Positions 17,767 to 24,673 of a DNA stretch of 64,000 bases are shown piece by piece; within the stretch, counting starts at the first letter, position 1; every line of letters begins with the position of its first letter. The notes under the pieces were generated by a model. The model was not told the origin of the DNA. It ran no database searches and saw nothing but the letters and a program-made list of their open reading frames with translations. Location of the stretch: positions 62,001 to 126,000 of the forward strand of contig NZ_JAGEOK010000023.1 of assembly GCF_017573545.1 (NCBI RefSeq), in the 5' to 3' direction. A program made the translations under genes and the position numbers. Source of the DNA: Actinomadura nitritigenes (GTDB lineage: Bacteria; Actinomycetota; Actinomycetes; Streptosporangiales; Streptosporangiaceae).

Positions 17767-18588
17767 TCAGACCGGTCCAGCCGTCGAGGCCAGGTAGGTC
17801 AGGGCATCCTCGCTGCGGCTCCCGGGTTCGGGCGTGCCGACGAGCAGCACCTGCCCCGGGGCGTCGACCACGTCGAAGGTCTGGTAGGTCAGCTCGATAC
17901 GCCCCACCTCAGGGTGTACGAACACCTTGAACGCCCGCGTCAGGTTTCCCACACTGTGGGTCTCCCACAACGCGCGGAACTCCGGTGAGGTCTTTCCGAG
18001 TTCGGCGACGAGTTCCTTGATGCCCGCGTCGTCCGGGAACCGCCCGGCGTTCAGGCGCAGCGCGTACACGGTGCTGCGCTGCAGCAGCTGCCAGTCGGTG
18101 AACACCGCCTTGCTCTGGGGGTGGGTGAACAGGATGCGGACCATGTTCCGCTCCGCCCCGAACGGTGAGAGCAGTGCGTCGGCGATCGGGTTGGTCGCCA
18201 GCACGTCGAAGGCCCGCCCGAGCACGTAAGCCGCCGCTCGGGGGAAGGCTTCCAGCATCTGCAGGAGGGACGGGTGCACGAGATCCCGCGAGCCGTCCTG
18301 CCCCAGACCGGGATTCAGTCCCGCCAGCTTGTACAGATGCTCGCGGGCGTCGAGCGGGAGCCGGAGCGCGCGCCCGATCGCCCCGATCACCTGCGCGGAG
18401 GGATTGCGCTCGCGCCCCTGCTCGAGGCGGGCGTAGTAATCGGCGCTGACTCCGGCGAGGACGGCGACCTCCTCACGGCGAAGGCCGTGGACGCGACGCC
18501 CTGACACACCGCCGGCGAAACCGACGTCCGCCGGCTCCACGCGTGCGCGGCTCGCGCGGAGAAAGGCACCGAGCTCGTTGTCACGCAC
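17767..18588 (-). CDS. XRE-family regulator with MmyB-like ligand domain
   Basis: A 273-residue regulator. The N-terminal helix-turn-helix includes GLRREEVAVLAGVSADYYARLEQG, followed by the PAS-like MmyB ligand-binding domain (ALNPIADALLSPF-like segment, NMVRILFTHP and AGRFPDD). Such proteins often control a neighbouring dehydrogenase gene, here the divergent SDR. The start is uncertain: GTG at 18588 or 18591, or TTG at 18600. Shared inverted repeats on both sides support local control by this protein. Confidence 0.87.
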   Translation of the reverse strand: MRDNELGAFLRASRARVEPADVGFAGGVSGRRVHGLRREEVAVLAGVSADYYARLEQGRERNPSAQVIGAIGRALRLPLDAREHLYKLAGLNPGLGQDGSRDLVHPSLLQMLEAFPRAAAYVLGRAFDVLATNPIADALLSPFGAERNMVRILFTHPQSKAVFTDWQLLQRSTVYALRLNAGRFPDDAGIKELVAELGKTSPEFRALWETHSVGNLTRAFKVFVHPEVGRIELTYQTFDVVDAPGQVLLVGTPEPGSRSEDALTYLASTAGPV

Positions 18589-18654
18589 CACAAAACCCAA
18601 GGTAGCAGCAGGTGCAGTCGCCGAGATTCGGCGATTTGGGCCTCATCCAAGGAT

Positions 18655-18689
18655 CTGCGTGCCTGGGTGCGCGACACCCAGGCACGCAG
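18655..18689. promoter_or_regulatory. Inverted repeat, operator candidate 2 of the XRE regulator
   Basis: CTGCGTGCCTGGGTG and CACCCAGGCACGCAG make a perfect 15-bp inverted repeat with a 5-nt spacer (CGCGA) between the divergent XRE and SDR genes. It shares the CCTGGGTG-N5-CACCCAGG core with 17711-17737. Confidence 0.7.
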
Positions 18690-18767
18690 TTCCTTCCAGG
18701 CGTGTCCCCGACGCGGTTGAGTTTCAGCCAAGGGGCGGCAGCCGCCGCCGGAATCCGAAGGATGAAC

Positions 18768-19505
18768 ATGACCACGTCAGCAGAGCCGAAGGCCGTCCTC
18801 ATCACCGGTGCCAGCAGCGGCATCGGTGAGGCCACCGCCCGCCGTCTCGCCGAGATCGGCCACCGGGTGCTTCTCGGCGCCCGCCGCACCGACCGCCTCG
18901 CCGCCCTTGCCGACGAACTGCGCGCCGGTGGCGGATTCGTTGCCTACCGCGAGCTGGACGTGACCAGCCTTGACTCCATGCAGGCCTTCTCCGCGGCCGG
19001 CCTGCGGGAGTTCGGCCGCATCGACGTGCTGGTCAACAACGCCGGGGTGATGTCGCTGTCGCCGATCGCCGATCTGCGCATCGCCGAATGGGAGCAGATG
19101 ATCGATGTGAACCTGCGGGGCGTGCTCAACGGAATCGCCGCCGTGCTGCCTCAGATGCAGCGCCAGGCGGCGGGACAGATCGTGAACGTGTCCTCGGTGT
19201 CCGGGCACCGGGTGGACCCGACCGCCGCGGTCTACAGCGCCACCAAGTTCGCCGTGACGGCCTTGTCCGAGGGGCTGCGGCAGGAGAACCGGGACGTTCG
19301 CGTCACCGTCGTCAGCCCCGGCTTCACCCAGAGCGAGCTGACCCACCACGGCGGCGCAGCAGAGGCGCGGGCCGCCGCCCACGCGGCGGCCGAGCAACTG
19401 GCGATCCCGGCCTCCGCCATCGCCGACGCGATCGCCTTCGCCATCGACCAGCCGGCGAACGTCGACGTCAACGAGCTCATCGTCCGCCCCACCGCGCAGG
19501 CCTGA
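18768..19505 (+). CDS. SDR-family NAD(P)-dependent oxidoreductase
   Basis: A 245-residue classical short-chain dehydrogenase. Present are TGASSGIGEATA (cofactor turn), LLGARRTDRL (Arg after strand 2, suggesting NADPH), ELDVTSLDS, NNAGVMSLSPI, NVSSVSGHR and the catalytic YSATK. ATG 18768 is preferred over 18762 because GAAGGA lies 6 nt upstream. The gene is divergent from the XRE regulator, with operator candidate 2 between them. The substrate is unknown. Confidence 0.88.
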   Translation: MTTSAEPKAVLITGASSGIGEATARRLAEIGHRVLLGARRTDRLAALADELRAGGGFVAYRELDVTSLDSMQAFSAAGLREFGRIDVLVNNAGVMSLSPIADLRIAEWEQMIDVNLRGVLNGIAAVLPQMQRQAAGQIVNVSSVSGHRVDPTAAVYSATKFAVTALSEGLRQENRDVRVTVVSPGFTQSELTHHGGAAEARAAAHAAAEQLAIPASAIADAIAFAIDQPANVDVNELIVRPTAQA

Positions 19506-19586
19506 CGACCTGGGCGGCCGGGCGGCGCCTCGTTCGGGCCTTGACGGGACTCCACCGGCGGCCTCGATGATCACGGCTCGTCGATG

Positions 19587-20489
19587 TCAGTCGGCGTGGC
19601 GGAACTCGATGATCGCGACGCCCATCAGCCCGAAGCCGATGGCCAGCACGATGACGATCTCCAGCCAGACCGGGACGACCCATCCGCCCCAGGTGACGCC
19701 GGGGTCGAAGGTGCGCCGCAGCGCCGGCGTCAGGTCCAGGTGGGAGAAGACCGCCTGGCGCAGCGGGTCGACGGCGTAGGTCAGCGGGTTGAACCGGGTG
19801 AGCACGGTCAGCCACGCGGGCAGACCGTTCAGCGGGTACAGCGCGCCGGACAGGAACATCATCGGCATCATCGCCATCTGCATGAGGCCGAAGAACGACT
19901 GCATCTGCTTGATCCGGGCGGCCATCATCACGCCGAACCCGGTCAGCGCGAACGCGCCGAGGAACATCAGCCCGAGCAGCTCCAGGATCAGGACGGGGTC
20001 GTAGGGGACCCCGGCGAGCCCGGCCAGCGCGACGATCACCGCGCCCTGCAGCGTCGCCACCAGCGCGCCGCCGATGCACTTGCCGATCACGATCGAGCTG
20101 CGGCTGACCGGGGCGACGAGCATCTCGCGCAGGAACCCGAACTCGCGGTCCCACACGATCGACCCGGCGGAGAACATCGCGGTGAACATCACCGACATCG
20201 CGCACACGCCCGGGAAGATGAACGTCTTCAGGTCGATGTTCCCGTGCGCGCCGCCGCTGGCCATCAGGTTCGACAGGCCGGTGCCCATCACCAGCAGCCA
20301 CAGCACCGGCTGCACCAGCCCGGACACCATCCGCAGCTTGTCGCGCCAGAACCGGATCAGCTCCCGGTGCAGGACGATCCGCACCGCGCGCACGTCCTGC
20401 CGCAGCCCCGGCTCGGGCACCCGCACCCGCACCACGTCCGCGACCCGCGCCGCCGCGTCGGGCGCGCCCGCCCGCGTCGAACTCGTCAT
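19587..20489 (-). CDS. ABC-2 type transporter permease (DrrB-like)
   Basis: A 300-residue membrane protein with about six hydrophobic segments. The ABC-2 signature region is visible as VWDREFGFLREMLVAPVSR followed by GFGVMMAARIKQMQSFFGLMQ and the conserved LSGALYPLNGLPAWL. It is the membrane partner of the ATPase gene that ends 1 nt upstream. Members of this group export drugs or lipids; the cargo is unknown. Confidence 0.9.
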   Translation of the reverse strand: MTSSTRAGAPDAAARVADVVRVRVPEPGLRQDVRAVRIVLHRELIRFWRDKLRMVSGLVQPVLWLLVMGTGLSNLMASGGAHGNIDLKTFIFPGVCAMSVMFTAMFSAGSIVWDREFGFLREMLVAPVSRSSIVIGKCIGGALVATLQGAVIVALAGLAGVPYDPVLILELLGLMFLGAFALTGFGVMMAARIKQMQSFFGLMQMAMMPMMFLSGALYPLNGLPAWLTVLTRFNPLTYAVDPLRQAVFSHLDLTPALRRTFDPGVTWGGWVVPVWLEIVIVLAIGFGLMGVAIIEFRHAD

Positions 20490-20490
20490 C

Positions 20491-21474
20491 TCATCTCCTC
20501 GCCATGCGCATCGCCATGCGCATCCTGTCGGTGGAGCCGGCCTCGGCGTCGCGGATCGTCGAGCCGGTGAAGGACATGAAGACGTCGTCCAGGGACGGCC
20601 GGGACACGCTCACCGACCGGATCGGGACGCCCAGCTCGGCGAACAGCCGCGGCACGAACGCCTCGCCGGAGGCGACCGAGAACGCGACGGCGCCCTCGGA
20701 GACGCCGGCCTCCAGGTCGAAGCGCTCCCGGAGCGCGGCGATCGCGGCCTCGTCGTCGGCTGTCTGGATGCGGACCCGGTCCTTGCCGACGCCCGCCTTC
20801 AGCGCCTCGGGGGTGTCCAGCGCGACGATCCGCCCCGAGTCCATGATCGCGATGCGGTCGCAGAACTCCGCCTCGTCCATGTAGTGGGTGGTCATGAAGA
20901 TGGTGATCTCTTCGGCGTCCTTGAGCTGCCGGATGTAGTCCCAGATCGACGAGCGGGTCTGCGGGTCCAGCCCGACGGTCGGCTCGTCCAGGAACAGCAC
21001 GCGGGGCGAGTGCAGCAGGCCGCGCGCGATCTCCAGGCGGCGCTTCATGCCGCCGGAGTAGGTCTGCACGAGGTCGGCGCGCCGGTCCCAGAGCCCCACC
21101 ATCTCCAGCACCTGCCGGATGCGGTCTGAGGTCACGCCGCGCGGCACGCCGTACAGCTCGGCGTGGAAGCGCAGGTTCTGCTCGCCGGACAGGTAGCCGT
21201 CGAGCGTCGGGTCCTGGAAGACCAGGCCGATGTTGCGGCGGACGCTGTCGCGCTCGGCCACCACGTCGAAGCCGGCGACCCGCGCCGTGCCCGCGGTCGG
21301 CTTCAGCAGCGTGCAGAGCATGTTGATCGTGGTGGACTTGCCGGCGCCGTTCGGGCCGAGGAAGCCGAAGATCTCCCCCGGGGCCACGGTGAAGCCGATC
21401 CCCCGGACGGCCTCCACCTCGCCGAACTTCCTGATCAGGCCGTCGACCTCGACGGCGGGTCCCCCGCCGGGCAT
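20491..21474 (-). CDS. ABC transporter ATP-binding protein (DrrA-like)
   Basis: A 327-residue exporter ATPase with Walker A GPNGAGKST, Q-loop GLVFQDPTLDG, signature YSGGMKRRLEIARG, Walker B VLFLDEPTVGLDP and an H-loop TTHYMDEAEF. The roughly 100-residue C-terminal extension is typical of DrrA-type drug-resistance ATPases. ATG 21474 follows GGAGGGGAGG. It forms an operon with the permease and is divergent from a MarR regulator, with a shared inverted repeat between them. Confidence 0.92.
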   Translation of the reverse strand: MPGGGPAVEVDGLIRKFGEVEAVRGIGFTVAPGEIFGFLGPNGAGKSTTINMLCTLLKPTAGTARVAGFDVVAERDSVRRNIGLVFQDPTLDGYLSGEQNLRFHAELYGVPRGVTSDRIRQVLEMVGLWDRRADLVQTYSGGMKRRLEIARGLLHSPRVLFLDEPTVGLDPQTRSSIWDYIRQLKDAEEITIFMTTHYMDEAEFCDRIAIMDSGRIVALDTPEALKAGVGKDRVRIQTADDEAAIAALRERFDLEAGVSEGAVAFSVASGEAFVPRLFAELGVPIRSVSVSRPSLDDVFMSFTGSTIRDAEAGSTDRMRMAMRMARR

Positions 21475-21535
21475 GAGGCCTCCCCTCCGATGGCGATATG
21501 CGCCCATATTTTGGGCTTTCCAACGGTAGGAGTAG

Positions 21536-21562
21536 CCTATCTCTCACGTCAAGAGAGATAGG
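21536..21562. promoter_or_regulatory. Inverted repeat between ABC exporter and MarR genes
   Basis: CCTATCTCTC and GAGAGATAGG form a perfect 10-bp inverted repeat with a 7-nt spacer. The size and placement between divergent promoters fit an operator for the MarR protein encoded at 21592. Confidence 0.65.
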
Positions 21563-21591
21563 ACGTTCCAAGCGATCTCGAGGAGCGGGAC

Positions 21592-22149
21592 GTGAAGGAC
21601 CAGGACGACCCGATGTACGACTCGCCCACCTACCTGATGTACGAGACGGTGCGCCTCGTCCGGCGCACCGGAGCGCGGATGTTCCCCGGCCAGCCGCGGA
21701 TGCCGCACCTGCTCGTCCTGTGGTGCGTGGCGCGGTCCGGGCCGCTGTCGCAGCGCGACGTCGCCGAGCGGCTGCGCATGGACGCCGGCGACCTGGTCGG
21801 GATCGTGGACGCGCTGGAGGAGGCCGGCCACCTCCGGCGCCGCCGCGACCCCGCGGACCGGCGGCGCTACGCGCTGGAGGCCACCGACGGCGGCCTCGGC
21901 TACCTGGAGGACGGCCTCCAGGCGCGCCGCCGTCTCAACGAGATCCTGTTCGAACCCCTGTCACCGGACGAACGGCGGCTCTTCCGGGAGATGCTGCTGC
22001 GGGTCCTCGCCCACCACGACGACCGGTTCGCCGACCTGGCACCGGACGACGCCCCCGCGGACGACGCCTCCTACCGGGGAACGGCGCCGCGCGAACGGGT
22101 CGTCACCCCGCAGGTCGAGGCGGAGGCCCGGCGGCGGGCGCGTCAGTAG
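21592..22149 (+). CDS. MarR-family transcriptional regulator
   Basis: A 185-residue winged-helix protein: SGPLSQRDVAERLRMDAGDLVGIVDALEEAGHLRRRRDPADRR spans the recognition helix and wing (segments quoted in part: SQRDVAERLRMD, RRRRDPADRRR). It probably represses the divergent ABC exporter and itself through the repeat at 21536-21562. GTG 21592 follows GAGGAGCGGG. The 3' end overlaps the convergent cbiX-like gene by 7 nt. Confidence 0.88.
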   Translation: MKDQDDPMYDSPTYLMYETVRLVRRTGARMFPGQPRMPHLLVLWCVARSGPLSQRDVAERLRMDAGDLVGIVDALEEAGHLRRRRDPADRRRYALEATDGGLGYLEDGLQARRRLNEILFEPLSPDERRLFREMLLRVLAHHDDRFADLAPDDAPADDASYRGTAPRERVVTPQVEAEARRRARQ

Positions 22150-22913
22150 AGGGCGTCGCCAGGGACGGCGGCGGGCTCGCCCATGCGCGACCGCGCCTCG
22201 TCATAACGGCGCAGGACCAGCCGGGCGGCCGCGTCGTGCGCCCCGATCGGCGCGGTCACCGCGTCGGCGCCGCAGGCCCGCATCCGGTCCAGGAACCGGC
22301 CGGGCGCCAGCAGGTACGACGCCACGACCACGCGCCCGGTGCCGCGCCGCCGCTGCCGCGCGACCACCTCGTCCAGGGCCGGGCCTCCGGCGGCGACGAA
22401 ACCGTACGGGACGGGCCGCCGCAGCCGCCGCGCCAGCAGCCGCGCGGCCTCCCGCACGTCCGCGGCGCCGGCCGGGTCGGCGGAGCCCGCCGCGCCCAGG
22501 ACCACGGTGTCCTGCGGGCGCGGCGGGCCCCCGTCCCCGCGCCGGACGGACGGCATCGCGCCCAGTCGTCCGGCCAGCGCGTCGGCGAGCAGCGCGTCCG
22601 GGCCCAGGGGACGCGCCGTCACCGCACCGGGCACCAGCCGCCCGGCGCGTTCGGGAATGTCGATCAGCGCGTGGTAGCCGCGCCCGAGCAGCAGCGGCAC
22701 CGCGACCGCGGGCCCGTCCAGCGCGGCGGCGGCCTCCTCCAGAGACGGGGAGACCAGCTCCCCGTACGCCTCCGCCACGCGCAGCGAGGGCCGCAGCGCC
22801 CGCACCCGCGCCAGCAGCTCCCGCACGGCGACGGGCCCCGCCGGGTCGCGCGTGCCGTGCGCCACGGCCAGCAGCACCGGCGGGCGGCCGGCCACGGCGA
22901 GCCGGTCAGCCAC
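22143..22913 (-). CDS. CbiX/SirB-type sirohydrochlorin chelatase
   Basis: A 256-residue two-lobed chelatase. The first lobe starts LLAVAHGTRDPAG with the metal-binding His, followed by EAYGELVSPSLEEA and VPLLLGRGYHALIDIP with the second His. The second lobe is related but weaker. It would insert iron into sirohydrochlorin to make siroheme, the prosthetic group of nitrite reductase. The start GTG 22913 overlaps the upstream hemD-like stop by 8 nt. An open extension to 23045 is Trp/Arg-rich and unlikely to be translated. Confidence 0.85.
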   Translation of the reverse strand: MADRLAVAGRPPVLLAVAHGTRDPAGPVAVRELLARVRALRPSLRVAEAYGELVSPSLEEAAAALDGPAVAVPLLLGRGYHALIDIPERAGRLVPGAVTARPLGPDALLADALAGRLGAMPSVRRGDGGPPRPQDTVVLGAAGSADPAGAADVREAARLLARRLRRPVPYGFVAAGGPALDEVVARQRRRGTGRVVVASYLLAPGRFLDRMRACGADAVTAPIGAHDAAARLVLRRYDEARSRMGEPAAVPGDALY

Positions 22914-24096
22914 CCGCGCCCGCAGCGAGCCGGTCCACCAGGCGCGGGTCGCACGCCAGCCGGTAGCCGCGCTTGACGACCGTCTCGACGATCCCGGGGC
23001 GGCCGAGCCCCCGCCGGAGCCGCGCCACCGCCATCTCCACCGCATGCTCGTCGGCCTGCGGCCGCGCGTCCCGCGACCACGGAGAGCCGCCGACGACCAG
23101 CCGGCTCGGCAGCACCCCGCACAGCTCCGCGCGCGACACCACGTGCCCGGGCCGCCGGGCCAGCGCCCGCAGGATCGCCATCGGCGCGGGCGCGATGGGC
23201 CGCAGCTGCCCGTCCAGCACGACGGCGTGCCCGCGCAGCTCCAGCGAGGCCCCGCGCACCGACAGCAGCCGCGCGCGCCGCCGCGGCAGGTCCGACGCCA
23301 GCGCGCGCACGAGCGCCCCGAGCCTCGCCCGCTCCGGCTGGACGGCCGGCACCCCGCGCTCGGTCAGCGACCGCGCCGTCACCGGCCCCACGCACGCCGC
23401 GACCACGTGGGTGCGCAGCGCCTCCAGCAGCGCCTCCTCCAGGCCGTCCTCGGCCGCCACCGCGAGCGTCGCGGCGACCGCCGGCGCGCTGGTGAACGTG
23501 ATCGCGTCCACCGTGCCGGCGACGGCCTGCCCGACGAGCCGCCGCAGCGGCGTGACGTCCTCGGCCCGCGCCCACCGGTACACCGGGATCTCGATCACCT
23601 CGGCGCCCGCCTCGAGCAGCGCCTCCGTCAGCTCCGACTGGCGCTCCCCGTAGAGCTGGACCGCCACCCGGGCGCCCGACAGGTCCTTCTCCAGCAGGTG
23701 CGCGATCACCTCCGCGCAGCTCTCCGACTCCGGTGACCAGCGCTCCTGCAGCCCGGCCGAGCGGATCGCGCCGCGCGCCTTCGGGCCGCGCGCCACGATG
23801 TCGGCGTCGCCGAGCGCCGCGATGAGGGCGTCGCGCAGCCCCCACCCGTCCGCCGTCTCCAGCCAGGCCCGGAACCCGATCCCGGTCGTGACGACGGCGT
23901 GGTCCAGCGGCCGGGCCAGGCACGCCCGCGTCGCCTCCAGCAGCTCGGCGTCGTCGGCGAGCGGGACGAGGCGGATCGCGGGGGCGAGCACCACCCGCGC
24001 GCCGCGCCGCTCCAGCAGCGTCGCGAGCTCCTCGTGGCGGCGGGCCGCGGTCACCCCGACGGCGAACCCGGCCAGCGGCTCACTGTCGGCGGTCAT
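22906..24096 (-). CDS. Uroporphyrinogen-III synthase fused to an OmpR-type DNA-binding domain
   Basis: A 396-residue two-domain protein. Residues about 1-265 match HemD (GFAVGVTAARRHEEL, TSAPAVAATLAVA, CVGPVTARSLTERGV), the enzyme cyclising hydroxymethylbilane. Residues about 290-390 form a winged helix of the OmpR type (RPGHVVSRAELC, DEHAVEMAVARLRRGLG, VVKRGYRLA). The same fusion occurs beside nitrate genes in mycobacteria. It could both supply siroheme precursor and regulate the nitrate cluster; the regulatory role is inference. It overlaps nirD by 17 nt. Confidence 0.85.
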   Translation of the reverse strand: MTADSEPLAGFAVGVTAARRHEELATLLERRGARVVLAPAIRLVPLADDAELLEATRACLARPLDHAVVTTGIGFRAWLETADGWGLRDALIAALGDADIVARGPKARGAIRSAGLQERWSPESESCAEVIAHLLEKDLSGARVAVQLYGERQSELTEALLEAGAEVIEIPVYRWARAEDVTPLRRLVGQAVAGTVDAITFTSAPAVAATLAVAAEDGLEEALLEALRTHVVAACVGPVTARSLTERGVPAVQPERARLGALVRALASDLPRRRARLLSVRGASLELRGHAVVLDGQLRPIAPAPMAILRALARRPGHVVSRAELCGVLPSRLVVGGSPWSRDARPQADEHAVEMAVARLRRGLGRPGIVETVVKRGYRLACDPRLVDRLAAGAGG

Positions 24097-24475
24097 CGGT
24101 GAGCGCCACCTCCACCCGGTCGCCGCCGGCCGCGCGGCGGACCGGGAACGTCGGCACCGCCACCCGCGGGTCGTCCAGGCAGGCCCCGGTGCGCAGGTCG
24201 AACACCTGCTTGTACATGGGCGAGGCGACCGTCGGGACGCCGTCGCGCGTGCCGAGGATGCCCCGCGACAGCACGTAGGCGCCGCTGAACGGGTCGAGGT
24301 TCGACAGCGCGTACAGGGCCCCGTCGAAGGCGCGGAACACCGCGACCTGCGTGCCGTCCAGCATCGCGCAGGCACCGCGCTCGGGGATCAGGTCGGTGTA
24401 GGAGCAGATGTCGAACCAGCGGGCCGCGGCTTCGGCGGGACGCCTCGTGATCGTCGCTTCGGATGTGATGCTCAT
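24080..24475 (-). CDS. nirD: Nitrite reductase small subunit
   Basis: A 131-residue Rieske-fold protein of the NirD type: WFDICSYTDLIPERGACAML, VAVFRAFDGALYALSNLDPFSGA and GVPTVASPMYKQVFDLRTG. NirD proteins lack the Rieske iron-sulfur ligands, as here. It partners NirB, the siroheme NAD(P)H nitrite reductase, but no nirB lies in the window, which is unusual. ATG 24475 follows GGAGG. The hemD-like gene overlaps its 3' end, so siroheme genes are co-transcribed. Confidence 0.88.
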   Translation of the reverse strand: MSITSEATITRRPAEAAARWFDICSYTDLIPERGACAMLDGTQVAVFRAFDGALYALSNLDPFSGAYVLSRGILGTRDGVPTVASPMYKQVFDLRTGACLDDPRVAVPTFPVRRAAGGDRVEVALTDDRRQ

Positions 24476-24540
24476 CGGCCGGCAACCTCCAGGCGAGTCG
24501 CGTGCGGGAACAGTGCGGGCGTGGCGGCGGACGTCACCGG

Positions 24541-24564
24541 CCCGGCGCCTTGACGTTGTAAGGT
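24541..24564 (+). repeat. Copy C of the dispersed 24-nt intergenic element
   Basis: GCGCCTTGAC-GTT-GTAAGG, one base different from the consensus left half. It lies between the nitrate reductase gene and nirD, both on the minus strand, so the element is on the strand opposite to transcription here. Confidence 0.6.
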
Positions 24565-24673
24565 TCGCGCGGTGGCCGGCCGTGCCGGTCCGTCCCCGAT
24601 GTTCATGAACCGAGTCTCGGCAGGGGCCGTTTCACGGTTGGGTCTCCTTTGTCACCGCCGTGTTAAAAGGCGC

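Noticed and set aside
22914..23045. N-terminal extension of the chelatase gene
   Set aside because: Trp/Arg repeats encoded inside the hemD-like C-terminus; the chelatase fold begins just after GTG 22913.
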